DNA from: Acidimangrovimonas sediminis
GTDB lineage: Bacteria; Pseudomonadota; Alphaproteobacteria; Rhodobacterales; Rhodobacteraceae
Direction of reading: 5' to 3'
Assembly (NCBI RefSeq): GCF_002871005.1
Contig: NZ_PHSN01000005.1
Coordinates: forward strand, 368,001-432,000
DNA: 64,000 nucleotides
Position 1 is the stretch's first letter. Each line of letters begins with the position of its first letter. A program made the translations under genes and the position numbers. Below, in pieces: positions 36,009-44,043 of the stretch. The notes beneath the pieces are model-generated. The model did no database searches and was not told the DNA's origin. It worked only from the letters and a program-made list of their open reading frames with translations.

Positions 36009-37358
36009 TCAGTTCAGGGGATAGGGCCGCATCCGCCCGCCGCCGCTCTCCGCCCGGGCCTTCCACAATGACACCACGGACGTGCCCGCGATCGGCGCTG
36101 CGGTTGCGGTGCGGGCCATCCAGTAGGCGCCGACACGGCCCGCGATTTCCCCGATCTCGCGCATCGTGCGGATGTAGAGGCCCGCCTCGGTGTCGACATG
36201 GAGCGCCTCGGGCGTGAGGTCGGCCGAGCCGAGGAGCGCGGCGCGCCTGTCGAAGATTGCCAGCCGTTGCCCGGCCGGACTGATCGGCACGGTCGCCTGT
36301 CCCGCAAAGAAACGGTTGCCATAGGCCCGCGCGAGCTGACGCAGCGCGTCGGTCTGGGCGGCGGGCGGCGCACCGGCGGGGCCGCCGTTCGCCGCCCCCT
36401 CGCCCGGCAGCATCACGATCAGGCCTAGCCCAGGCCGCGCCGCCGCGGCCGCGGCCAGGGCATGGACAAGCTTGGGATCGGTCAGGCGCCGGGTCTCGAT
36501 ATAGATCAGGTCCTCGGCCCGGCGGGCCAGCGCGGCGTGGGCGTTTGCGATGTCCGAGCGCAGCGCGACAAGGCCGCCAGGCCGCCGCGACGGACAGGTC
36601 AGGGTGCGCAGCAGGTGGCGATGCGTCCCCGGATCGGCACGCCCGGCGCTGACCTCGGCGAAATGTTCGAGATGCGCCTGCGCGTCGGCGGCGGAGGTGC
36701 CCTCGCGCACGAGCCGCAGGCCATAGCCCGCGGCGGCGGGGTCGCTGTCCGGGCCGCCGAGGATCAGGCTGTGCCGGTCGACCACCATCAGCCGGTGATG
36801 ATGCCGGGCCGCGGCCAGCGGCGGCAGCAGCGTGCGCCGCAGCCGGGGGGCAGGGCCGTCGGCGCCCGTGAGATGGGGCGCCAGCCCCGGCATGTCGAGC
36901 AACGCCTCGGCCCGCGCCTCGGGCGTCATCGACCCCAGCAGGGCCAGCGTCGCGCGCATCTGCCGGCGCTGGCCGGCCCAGCGAGCACCGACGCCCCAGC
37001 CGGTCCGCGTCACCGCGCCCAGCCGCGCCGGATGCATCAACGTCGAGATCCGGAGCCGCTCTCCCGCCCGCGGATTGGCGGCGCGCAGGCGGCGGGCGCA
37101 GGCGTGGGTGCGCTGGTGAGCGCCGGCATCGGCGAACGGGTCGGTGTCCGACAGCAGGAGGTTGACCTGAACCCCACGCCCCAGCGTGTGCGAGACGAGC
37201 GCGCCCCAGTCGGTGCCGACCCGCTGCGCCTGCGCGCTCAGAAGGGGAAGATCAGGATCAAGGCGGGGCAGCGCCAGCCACACCTCATGGCGCGCCTGAA
37301 GAAAGGCGCGCTCATACGCTTCGTTGGCTTCGTCGCCGGTGAGCATGACCCTCACCAC
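36009..37358 (-). CDS. Phospholipase D-like protein with degenerate HKD motifs
   Basis: A 449-residue soluble protein with two PLD-like halves. The first motif is HHRLMVVDRHSLILGG, an HxK(x)4D pattern with Lys replaced by Arg. The second, GQRLAIFDRRAALLGSADL, lacks the His and has Arg for Lys. The fold is kept but classical phosphatidyl transfer is doubtful. It may bind phospholipid or nucleic acid, or be a pseudoenzyme. The GTG at 37358 has AGAAGG at good spacing. A perfect EcfG-type promoter lies upstream, making it a stress-regulon member. Confidence 0.8.
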   Translation of the reverse strand: MVRVMLTGDEANEAYERAFLQARHEVWLALPRLDPDLPLLSAQAQRVGTDWGALVSHTLGRGVQVNLLLSDTDPFADAGAHQRTHACARRLRAANPRAGERLRISTLMHPARLGAVTRTGWGVGARWAGQRRQMRATLALLGSMTPEARAEALLDMPGLAPHLTGADGPAPRLRRTLLPPLAAARHHHRLMVVDRHSLILGGPDSDPAAAGYGLRLVREGTSAADAQAHLEHFAEVSAGRADPGTHRHLLRTLTCPSRRPGGLVALRSDIANAHAALARRAEDLIYIETRRLTDPKLVHALAAAAAARPGLGLIVMLPGEGAANGGPAGAPPAAQTDALRQLARAYGNRFFAGQATVPISPAGQRLAIFDRRAALLGSADLTPEALHVDTEAGLYIRTMREIGEIAGRVGAYWMARTATAAPIAGTSVVSLWKARAESGGGRMRPYPLN

Positions 37359-37418
37359 GCCCGGCAGCCTTCTGCACCTGCTAGCACCGTCATTCCCAGT
37401 CCATTAGCCCAAACCCTG

Positions 37419-37444
37419 AACGTGCACAGTCGGCCCCGGGTTCC
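37419..37444 (-). promoter_or_regulatory. EcfG-type promoter for the PLD-like gene
   Basis: On the minus strand GGAAC (complement of 37440-37444), 17 bases, CGTT (complement of 37419-37422), about 60 bases before the start. Nothing else is seen in this intergenic region. Confidence 0.75.
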
Positions 37445-37502
37445 GCCTCGGCTGGAAAAATCTATCCGTGCCCGGAACGCGCCTGTTTCGTGGCGCTTCC
37501 GG

Positions 37503-39425
37503 TCAGGGCTTGCGTCGGGGGAACACCCCCGAAATATCGGCGGCCGAGGCCCGAAGGCGGGCACGGTCGGCCTCTTCGGTGGTGCTCGATGCGGTGGGCG
37601 CATCGGGGCGGCTCTCGGGTGCGGAGGGCGGTCCGGCGGGGGGCTGTTCCTCTGCGGCGGAACTGCTGCCGGCCTCGCCCCGGGTCAGCGGCGTCACCGA
37701 GAACTGAAGGTCGAGGCGGTAGGTGCCGTCGCTCTGCCCGGTTTCCATCTTCCCGCCAAGCTGCTGCGCGAAGGCCCGGATCAGGTGCGAGCCGAAGCCC
37801 GAGGGGCCGTCGAGCGCGGGGGGCGCTTCCTCGGCGTCGGGGATATCCTCGGGGAGGGAGTTCTCGACAAGCAGCCGGGCCCCCGTTCCCGCTTCGCGGG
37901 TGAGCGAGACCGACAGCTTCGGTTCGGCCCCCGGGGCGGCGGCGCCCGCGTATTTCATCGCATTGGTCAGCGCCTCGGTCAGCAGCAGCGACAGCGGCAC
38001 GGCCTGGTCGGGGGTCAGCAGGATGTCGGCAAAGTCGGTCTCGACCTCGAAGCGCCGCTCGTCCCCGGTGGAGAAGCTGAGCACCTGGTTCACGATCCCC
38101 GACAGAAGCTCATCCGCGCGCACGTCGCTGACGCCCGAGGTGAGGTAGAGCCCGCGGTGGATCGTCGCGAGGCTCATCACCCGGTCCTGCAGGTTCTTCA
38201 TGATGCCCTTGACCTCGGGCGATTTCTCGCGCCGCATCTGCAGGTTCATGATCGAGGCGATGAGCTGGAGGTTGTTCTTGATCCGGTGATGGACCTCGCG
38301 CAGCAGCACCTCCTTCTGGTGCACCGCATCCTCCAGCTCGGCCTCGTCGCGCAGGATCGTCTCGGTCATCCGCTCGAAGCTTTCCTCGACCTCGCGGATT
38401 TCCAGGGGGGCGGCGCCCTTGCCGGGCAGGGGCACGACGCGGCTGCCGCTGGCGAAGGCGCGGATCGCGTGGCGCAGGCGGCGGATGTGACGCAGCACCA
38501 GAACCTCGGCCGCCATCCATGCGGCGAAGAGGCTGACGATGGCCATCAGCGCAGGCAGGATCAGCGGGGGCAGGCGGGTCAGCGCGCCCTCGCCCTGGCC
38601 ATAGCTTCCGGGCCAGGAAGACAGGGCGTAAAGCTTGCCCACCACGATCGGCACCACGGCGAAGATCCGGCGGTGGCCGTTGGCGTCGGTCGCAGTGAAG
38701 GCGATCGACCGGTCGCCCGCCAGCGTCTTCAGCGCCCGGTCTCGCGGCAGGTATCGCTTGTCCTTCTCGTATCCCTTGGTCGAGGTGAGCACGTTGCCGT
38801 CGCTGTCGAAGGTGAACAGCCGCAGCGACGGCGGCACGCCCGAACTGTCGGCGGCCCCGGCCTGGCTGACCTCGAGCGCGTGCTGCGGGATCGACAGCAC
38901 GATGATGCCGCTGCGGCGGCCGTCACTGTGTTCCACCGGATTGACGACGACCAGAACGCCGGTGCCCGAGACCGGCCCCTCGTGGTTCACCTCGAAGGTC
39001 GGCCCGGGTTCCTTGATCGCGTCGCGGAAGTTGGAGCTGCCGGTGAAATCATGGGTCAGACCCGAGCCCGAGCAGGTCATCACGCCGTTCGTGGGGATGA
39101 AGCCCACCAGCGTGTAAAGCGGGTTGGCGCGGGCGAAGCGGGACAGGATCTCGTGGCACTTCCCGGGGTCGTTGTCGACTTCGGACACTGCCGAGGCAAG
39201 TGTCGCCGCCGCGCCCTGGGCCCGCAGGATGTGCTGCAGGACGGGCGAGGCGACGCGCACCGTGTCGCCAAGGATCGCGGCCTCCGCCCGGCTTTGCGCC
39301 TCGTGGCTCAGCGTCAGTGTCTGCACCGCAGAAAGCATCGCGAGGGGAAGGATCCCCAGCGCGAGCAGAAAGGTGATGCGAAATCCTAGTCGCCCCGTAA
39401 GCCGGCGCAAAGCCGCCAGACGCAT
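37503..39425 (-). CDS. Sensor histidine kinase of the HWE/HisKA_2 type
   Basis: A 640-residue membrane kinase. Membrane segment 1 is at about 15-37. A periplasmic sensor region (40-280) resembles a double-Cache domain, membrane segment 2 is at about 286-312, and a HAMP-like linker follows. The dimerisation/phospho-acceptor motif REVHHRIKNNLQLIASIMNLQ has its His near 379-380. The ATPase domain (about 480-600) has LTEALTNAMKYA. It overlaps ecfG (TGATG) in the nepR-ecfG-kinase operon, so it is the likely kinase feeding PhyR. A low-complexity Pro/Ser tail ends it. Confidence 0.92.
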   Translation of the reverse strand: MRLAALRRLTGRLGFRITFLLALGILPLAMLSAVQTLTLSHEAQSRAEAAILGDTVRVASPVLQHILRAQGAAATLASAVSEVDNDPGKCHEILSRFARANPLYTLVGFIPTNGVMTCSGSGLTHDFTGSSNFRDAIKEPGPTFEVNHEGPVSGTGVLVVVNPVEHSDGRRSGIIVLSIPQHALEVSQAGAADSSGVPPSLRLFTFDSDGNVLTSTKGYEKDKRYLPRDRALKTLAGDRSIAFTATDANGHRRIFAVVPIVVGKLYALSSWPGSYGQGEGALTRLPPLILPALMAIVSLFAAWMAAEVLVLRHIRRLRHAIRAFASGSRVVPLPGKGAAPLEIREVEESFERMTETILRDEAELEDAVHQKEVLLREVHHRIKNNLQLIASIMNLQMRREKSPEVKGIMKNLQDRVMSLATIHRGLYLTSGVSDVRADELLSGIVNQVLSFSTGDERRFEVETDFADILLTPDQAVPLSLLLTEALTNAMKYAGAAAPGAEPKLSVSLTREAGTGARLLVENSLPEDIPDAEEAPPALDGPSGFGSHLIRAFAQQLGGKMETGQSDGTYRLDLQFSVTPLTRGEAGSSSAAEEQPPAGPPSAPESRPDAPTASSTTEEADRARLRASAADISGVFPRRKP

Positions 39426-40000
39426 CAGGCGGCCGGGATCGCTGCGCGTCCAAGCACCGCAAGGGTCTCGCCCCCGGCGGCCGACAACACGTCCTCGCCC
39501 TCTTCGAGGCCCATCAGTTCGGACAGCCGGGCGCGCGCGCGGTTGGCGCGGCTTTTCACCGTGCCCTTGGCAACGCCCATCGTCTCGGCCGCCTCCTCGT
39601 AGGAAAAGCCCTCGGCTCCGACCAGGACCAGCACCTCGCGGTGCTCGGGGCTGAGCTGGGCAAAGGCCTTGGAGAATTCGCCGAAGGCCAGTCGGCCGTC
39701 ATGCGCGGGTTTCTCGACGAGGCTTGCGGCATGCACGCCCTCGCTGTCCTGCACCTCGCGCCGGCGCTTGCGTCGGTCGGAATAGAAGGTGTTGCGCAAG
39801 ATGGTGAAGAGCCAGGCCTTGAGGTTGGTGCCGGGCTGGAACTTCTCGATGTTGGTCCAGGCCTTGACGATCGTGTCCTGCACGAGGTCGTCGGCGGCGG
39901 TGGAATCCCGGGTCAGGCTGACCGCGAAGGCCCTCAGCGACGGCAAGTGGTCGGCAAGGGCGGTGCGGGGGTCTTCGTGACGCTCGCTCGCCGCGGTCAT
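39425..40000 (-). CDS. ecfG: EcfG-family sigma factor of the general stress response
   Basis: A 191-residue ECF sigma factor. Region 2 has FAVSLTRDSTAADDLVQDTIVKAW and the -10 contact region LKAWLFTILRNTFYSDRRKR. Region 4 has LSPEHREVLVLVGAEGFSYEEAAETM. Its place next to nepR and phyR identifies it as the EcfG type, which reads GGAAC-N16/17-CGTT promoters. Its start overlaps the nepR stop by 4 bases, and AAGGAG precedes it. NepR should hold it inactive until PhyR is phosphorylated. Confidence 0.95.
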   Translation of the reverse strand: MTAASERHEDPRTALADHLPSLRAFAVSLTRDSTAADDLVQDTIVKAWTNIEKFQPGTNLKAWLFTILRNTFYSDRRKRRREVQDSEGVHAASLVEKPAHDGRLAFGEFSKAFAQLSPEHREVLVLVGAEGFSYEEAAETMGVAKGTVKSRANRARARLSELMGLEEGEDVLSAAGGETLAVLGRAAIPAA

Positions 40001-40170
40001 TTCGCAGACTCCTTGCCGGCGGGCATCTTGCCGCTCAATTCGTTCAACAGGTCGCGGAAACGGTCGGGAACCTCGCGCTCGAGTTCGCGCTCATAGACTC
40101 GCCGCAGATTTTCGTCGATCTGACGGCGGAGATTTGCCCGTTCCCCGTCGGAGGCCGTGTTCTTTGACAT
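39997..40170 (-). CDS. nepR: Anti-sigma factor NepR
   Basis: A 57-residue protein with the NepR core LRRQIDENLRRVYERELEREVPDRFRDLL given in parts: helix 1 LRRQIDENLRRVYERELERE, then VPDRFRDLLNEL. It binds EcfG in unstressed cells and phosphorylated PhyR under stress. It is the first gene of nepR-ecfG-kinase, directly behind the minus-strand half of the palindromic promoter. The ribosome binding site is weak (GAGCGGA), which may keep its level in check. Confidence 0.93.
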   Translation of the reverse strand: MSKNTASDGERANLRRQIDENLRRVYERELEREVPDRFRDLLNELSGKMPAGKESAK

Positions 40171-40201
40171 GATCCGCTCTATATTGCTCGATGACACATT
40201 A

Positions 40202-40243
40202 TTCTTGGAACCTAACGTCCCCGATGGCGTTCGGTTCCAAGAA
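40202..40243. promoter_or_regulatory. Palindromic divergent EcfG-type promoter pair (nepR/phyR)
   Basis: The arms TTCTTGGAACC (40202-40212) and GGTTCCAAGAA (40233-40243) are perfect. Each strand reads GGAAC-N16-CGTT: plus strand 40207-40231, minus strand complement of 40214-40238. The two promoters overlap almost completely, so polymerase can bind in only one direction at a time. The module therefore activates itself on both sides. Confidence 0.88.
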
Positions 40244-40266
40244 AATGAGACGCGGAGGCAACAAAT

Positions 40267-41076
40267 ATGAGTTCCGACGGGCAAGACGATCTCGCAGCTG
40301 GTGTTGCGGCGAACCTTCCCTATCTGCGCCGTTACGCGCGCGCCCTGACGGGCAGCCAGGATGCGGGTGACCGCTATGCCGCGGCCACCCTCGAGGCGAT
40401 CCTCGCCGACAGCTCGATGCTTGCGGGCACGCCCGCCCGTGTCGGCCTGTTCCGGGCCTTCCATGCCGTGTGGTCGAGCGCCGGCGGCATGGTCGACGAG
40501 CCCCCGGAAAGCCGGGTGATGGACGTCGCCCAGAAACGCATGTCGTCGCTGACCGCCAACACCCGCGAAGCGCTGCTTCTGCATTCGGTCGAGGACTTCA
40601 GCCACGCCGAGGTCGGCCAGATCATGCAGGTCACCGAATCCGAGGCGAAAGAACTGATCGAGATCGCCATGCGCGAGATGGAAGGGGCGCTGTCGGGCAA
40701 GGTCCTCGTCATCGAGGACGAGCCGATCATCGCCATGGACATCGCCTCGATCGTCGAGAGCATGGGCCACGAGGTGACCGGCAACCCGCGCACCCGTGCC
40801 GAGGCGGTCAAGATGGCCAAGGCGAACCGTCCCGACCTGGTGCTGGCCGACATCCAGCTAGCCGACAATTCCTCGGGCATCGATGCGGTGAACGACATCC
40901 TGGCCGAATTTCCGGATCTGCCGGTGGTCTTCATCACCGCCTTCCCGGAGCGCCTGCTGACCGGCGAGCGGCCCGAACCGGCATTCCTGATCTCGAAACC
41001 CTATTCGGAAGAACAGATCTGGTCGGCCGTCAGCCAGGCCATGTTCTTCTCGTCGACGGAGACGCTCGCGGCCTGA
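40267..41076 (+). CDS. phyR: General stress response regulator PhyR
   Basis: A 269-residue anti-anti-sigma factor. Residues 1-135 form a sigma-like domain (LPYLRRYARALTGSQDAGD... and EDFSHAEVGQIMQVTESEA) that mimics EcfG. Residues 145-260 form a receiver with the acidic pair near E150/D151, phospho-acceptor D195 in VLADIQLAD, and SKPY near the end. When phosphorylated it takes NepR away from EcfG. GGAGG lies upstream, and the EcfG-type promoter at 40207 drives it. Confidence 0.96.
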   Translation: MSSDGQDDLAAGVAANLPYLRRYARALTGSQDAGDRYAAATLEAILADSSMLAGTPARVGLFRAFHAVWSSAGGMVDEPPESRVMDVAQKRMSSLTANTREALLLHSVEDFSHAEVGQIMQVTESEAKELIEIAMREMEGALSGKVLVIEDEPIIAMDIASIVESMGHEVTGNPRTRAEAVKMAKANRPDLVLADIQLADNSSGIDAVNDILAEFPDLPVVFITAFPERLLTGERPEPAFLISKPYSEEQIWSAVSQAMFFSSTETLAA

Positions 41077-41114
41077 GCTTCGGCCTTCAATCCTCTGTTG
41101 CAGAACAAAAAATA

Positions 41115-41144
41115 CCCCCGGTGCCGAAAGGCGCCGGGGGTTTT
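41115..41144 (+). terminator. Rho-independent terminator of phyR
   Basis: An 11-bp stem with one G-T pair (41115-41125 with 41130-41140), loop GAAA, then TTTT. An A run on the left side lets it work on the other strand as well. Confidence 0.9.
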
Positions 41145-41191
41145 CAGTTTGGGGGCGCAGGGCCCCCAGGGGATGTTCTATGGTATAGGGG

Positions 41192-41243
41192 CCGCGCGTT
41201 CCGCTGCCGGCACCCTTGTCTGGGCGCTGTCCGGAACGCGCGG
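41192..41243. repeat. 12-bp inverted repeat in the phyR/pseudo-receiver gap
   Basis: The perfect arms CCGCGCGTTCCG (41192-41203) and CGGAACGCGCGG (41232-41243) flank a 28-base loop that can itself pair in part. It lies between two convergent genes, after the phyR terminator. It may be the terminator region of the minus-strand gene or a small structured RNA. A TATGGTATA sequence sits just left of it. Confidence 0.5.
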
Positions 41244-41290
41244 CGGGCCGCCGCGTCCTCTCCCCCCGCGGCAGCCGGTGCAGGCCGCGA

Positions 41291-41749
41291 TCAGCTTGTC
41301 ACGGCCCGCAGGTGCGACATCAGCACGGCGCGGTTGAACGGCCGGCGCAGCACCGGAAGCCGCCCCGGGGGCGCCTCTTCCGCGGCATCGCCCAGAAGGA
41401 CGACGCTTGCCCCGCGCCGCGAGATCTCGGTTTCAAGGGTCGATCCGGCATAGGCGTCCGGCCCCTGTGAGACAAAGGCCTGTTCCAGCCGCTCGTGGGG
41501 CATCAGCCGCGCCTCGGCCTCGTCCGGCGTATTCGCGGCGAGAACCTCGGCGCCGGGGTGCAGTTCGTGGATCGCCTCGGTAAGGTCCATCCGGATCACC
41601 ATGTCGGCCAGCACCACGAGGTAGATCGGGTTGCGGGCCTTCTGGCCGACCGCGCAGGCGGCTGGGTGTGTCGCCGACGGCGGCAGGGCCGGGGGCGCTG
41701 ACGTGTCCGGCAGGCCGGCCCCCCGGTAGGGTTCGTCATAAAGTAGCAT
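41291..41749 (-). CDS. Degenerate receiver-like protein
   Basis: A 152-residue protein. From about residue 45 it resembles a response-regulator receiver (YLVVLADMVIRMDLTEAIHEL, later SVVLLGDAAEE and LPVLRRPFNRAVLMSHL). The usual acidic pair and phospho-Asp are not in place, so it is probably a pseudo-receiver. The first 40 residues are a Pro/Ala-rich tail without fold. It is divergent from the Crp/Fnr gene and next to the stress module. The start at 41749 is the most likely; a longer frame to 41836 exists. Confidence 0.65.
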   Translation of the reverse strand: MLLYDEPYRGAGLPDTSAPPALPPSATHPAACAVGQKARNPIYLVVLADMVIRMDLTEAIHELHPGAEVLAANTPDEAEARLMPHERLEQAFVSQGPDAYAGSTLETEISRRGASVVLLGDAAEEAPPGRLPVLRRPFNRAVLMSHLRAVTS

Positions 41750-41890
41750 CGCGCCAAGTCCTGTCTCCTCCCGACGCGAATCGGAAGGGTTTGCGACTGT
41801 TTCGGGGATTGGTTCGAGTGCCGAGCATGGAACCATTGAGCCAGGCTGGCAATTACCTGCGACATAGGACCCTCGAAAAGGATTGCCGCC

Positions 41891-42622
41891 ATGAGCAAGG
41901 TCGACTGCACCCGCTGCCCGCTGCGCCGACGCAGCCTGTTCGACGAGATGTCAGAGACCGAAGTCGAGTTCATGCGCGGCTTCAAAGCGGGAGAGCTTCA
42001 GATCTCGGCCGGCAGCACGATCGTGATGGAGGGGGCGAATTCGCCCCAGCTGTTCACCGTGCTCGAGGGCATGGGGACCCGTTACAAGACACTCGAGAAC
42101 GGCCGTCGCCAGGTGGTGAACTTCGTCTTCCCGGGCGATTTCATCGGGCTTCAGGCCGGGCTGATGGGCGAGATGAAACATTCCGCCATGGCCGCGACGG
42201 AGATGAAGCTTTGCGCCTTCAACCGCGACGAGTTGTGGCGGCTGTTCCGCAACCATCCCGACCGGGCCTACGACCTGACCTGGATGTCCGCGGTGGAGGA
42301 GCATTTCCTCGGCGAGACCCTCCTGACACTGGGCCAGCGCGACGCCGAGCAGCGCATCGCCTGGGCGCTTCTGCGGATCTTCCAGCGGTTGCAGGCGGTG
42401 GGGCTGGAAAAGGACAGCGTGGTGCCGATGCCGTTCCGTCAGCAGGATCTGGCGGATTCGCTCGGGCTGTCGCTGGTGCACACCAACAAGACGCTGGCCC
42501 GGCTGCGCCAGCGCGGTCTGGCGCGCTGGACCGAGGGGTCGCTGAAGGTGGCCAAGCCGGACGCGCTGGCGAAGGTGGGCCTGACGGATGCCGACAAACC
42601 CGAGCGGCGCCCGCTGATCTGA
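41891..42622 (+). CDS. Crp/Fnr-family transcriptional regulator
   Basis: A 243-residue regulator. It opens with MSKVDCTRCPLRRRSLF, whose Cys-x2-Cys resembles but does not match the four-Cys cluster of FNR. A cyclic-nucleotide-binding-type beta-roll (about 40-130) and a C-terminal helix-turn-helix (FRQQDLADSLGLSLVHTNKTLARLRQRG) follow. The signal sensed is not clear. Its 3' end overlaps the end of the convergent membrane-protein gene by 184 bases. Confidence 0.9.
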   Translation: MSKVDCTRCPLRRRSLFDEMSETEVEFMRGFKAGELQISAGSTIVMEGANSPQLFTVLEGMGTRYKTLENGRRQVVNFVFPGDFIGLQAGLMGEMKHSAMAATEMKLCAFNRDELWRLFRNHPDRAYDLTWMSAVEEHFLGETLLTLGQRDAEQRIAWALLRIFQRLQAVGLEKDSVVPMPFRQQDLADSLGLSLVHTNKTLARLRQRGLARWTEGSLKVAKPDALAKVGLTDADKPERRPLI

Positions 42623-44043
42623 TCTGCCGGAGGGCGGGCATAGGCGTAAAGCGTGTGTTCGCCGGCGAAGCGGCGCGGAAACACCTGCGCCGGCCTCCGG
42701 CCCGGCAGGGCGGTATAGCTGATACGGAACGCCGCCCCCGGCGCAAGTTGCAACCCCAGCGCCGCGTCGGCCCGGTAATGCTGATCATAGATCCGCGCGT
42801 TGGGTAGTGCCGCGCGCAGCAGGCTGACCCCCTCGTTCGTGGCAAGCGTGGCATCGGTGGCTGACGCCCATGTCGCGACCCTCTGCGACGGGGCTGCGGC
42901 CCGGGGATCGGGCGCAGCCGTCAGGGCAAGACCGGCGGCGCCCAGTCCCATTACCGGCCCCATGACGATCCGCGCCGGAAGGCCGGGCAGCTGCAGCCCC
43001 CAGATCACAGGCCCCAGCACCAGAAGCGGCGCAAGGTGGCGCAGGCTCTCGGGGTTCTGAAAGCCCCAGGTCCAGAGCGCATGGCCGACAAAGCCCGCTC
43101 CCGTCGCCCATCGCGCAGCCCGATCCTGGTGCCCGCCCCGTCGCAGCGCCAGCAGGGCCCCCAGCGCCAGCAGCCCGAGAAGCAGCCAACCGCCGGGGAT
43201 CCTCTGCACCGTCTCCGGCCAGGTGGCGGGGCGCGGAAGGTCCGAAAAGGGGGTGTTGCCCCAGATCAGCGCGTGCCCCTCGGTGAAGCGCAGCCCCTCG
43301 CGCAGGTAGAGCGGTTCATGGATCAGCAGGAAAGCGGCAACCGGGGCGATCACCAGCGCAAAGCCCGTGCCGAGCCCGCGCCACAGCGCAGGCTGCGCGG
43401 CAATCGCCCCTCCGGCCACGGACAGGATCAGAATCGCGTCCGATGGACGGCAGGCCGCCGCCCAGCCGAGCGCGATCCCGGCAGGCAGAGCACTGGAAGG
43501 CAGAGCGCTGGAAGGCAGAGCGCTGGAAGGCAGAGCGCTGGAAGGCAGAGCGCTGGCACGAAACCCTCGGGCACGCCAGCCGTGAGACGGCGCGCGCCCG
43601 CGCGGCAAGAGGGCCAGGAAGACCAGCACGAACAGGATCCCCGCGCCGTCCGTAAGGCGGCTGAGCGCGAGGTCCGGCATCAGCGGCTGGCCCAGCACCG
43701 CGAGGAACACCGCCAACGCGGCCCCGCTGCGCCACGGCGCCACGCCATGCTGCCGGGCCACGACGAGCGCGGAAACGGCCGGCAACGCCAGCGCGATCGC
43801 CGCGGCGAGCAGGGCCATCGCGGCCTCCGGAGTGGGTACGAAGGGCAGAAGCAGCCGCCCCATGGCCACCATCCCTGGGTAGCCCGGGAATTGGGGCCGG
43901 AACTCCAGCACCGAGAATCGCGTCAGCCCGCGCAGGAGGAACAGCGCGTCATCCGATCCCGGGGTCACCGGGTGGGCCGCGATCCAGGCCGCGGCCGCCA
44001 GCCACAGCGCCACAGCCATGGCCCAGCCGAGGCGCAGGCTCAT
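42439..44043 (-). CDS. Polytopic GT-C-like membrane protein
   Basis: A 534-residue protein with ten or more membrane segments. It begins with a membrane helix and a periplasmic loop containing SDDALFLLRGL, which resembles the acidic first-loop motif of GT-C glycosyltransferases. Residues 160-185 are a PSSAL tandem repeat encoded by a 15-bp DNA repeat. The last 60 residues lie antisense to the Crp/Fnr gene and look random, so an ancestral stop near 42620 may have been lost. It is the last gene of the FTR1 cluster, overlapping the previous gene by 4 bases. Its role is unknown. Confidence 0.72.
   Translation of the reverse strand: MSLRLGWAMAVALWLAAAAWIAAHPVTPGSDDALFLLRGLTRFSVLEFRPQFPGYPGMVAMGRLLLPFVPTPEAAMALLAAAIALALPAVSALVVARQHGVAPWRSGAALAVFLAVLGQPLMPDLALSRLTDGAGILFVLVFLALLPRGRAPSHGWRARGFRASALPSSALPSSALPSSALPSSALPAGIALGWAAACRPSDAILILSVAGGAIAAQPALWRGLGTGFALVIAPVAAFLLIHEPLYLREGLRFTEGHALIWGNTPFSDLPRPATWPETVQRIPGGWLLLGLLALGALLALRRGGHQDRAARWATGAGFVGHALWTWGFQNPESLRHLAPLLVLGPVIWGLQLPGLPARIVMGPVMGLGAAGLALTAAPDPRAAAPSQRVATWASATDATLATNEGVSLLRAALPNARIYDQHYRADAALGLQLAPGAAFRISYTALPGRRPAQVFPRRFAGEHTLYAYARPPADQISGRRSGLSASVRPTFASASGLATFSDPSVQRARPRWRSRASVLLVCTSDSPSESARSC
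43484..43558. repeat. 15-bp tandem repeat, five units
   Basis: Five head-to-tail units of GGCAGAGCGCTGGAA (the first and last with one or two changes) encode PSSAL repeats on the minus strand. The unit length keeps the frame, so copy number can change without breaking the gene. Confidence 0.92.

Noticed and set aside
41233..41257. GGAAC-N16-CGTC, an EcfG-like promoter on the plus strand
   Set aside because: The -10 has a mismatch and it points into the antisense of the pseudo-receiver gene with nothing behind it. It arises from the arm of the inverted repeat.
41077..41290. 4.5S (signal recognition particle) RNA or tRNA after phyR
   Set aside because: The inverted repeat lacks the conserved GGAAGCAGC-type core of the signal recognition particle RNA and does not fold as a cloverleaf.
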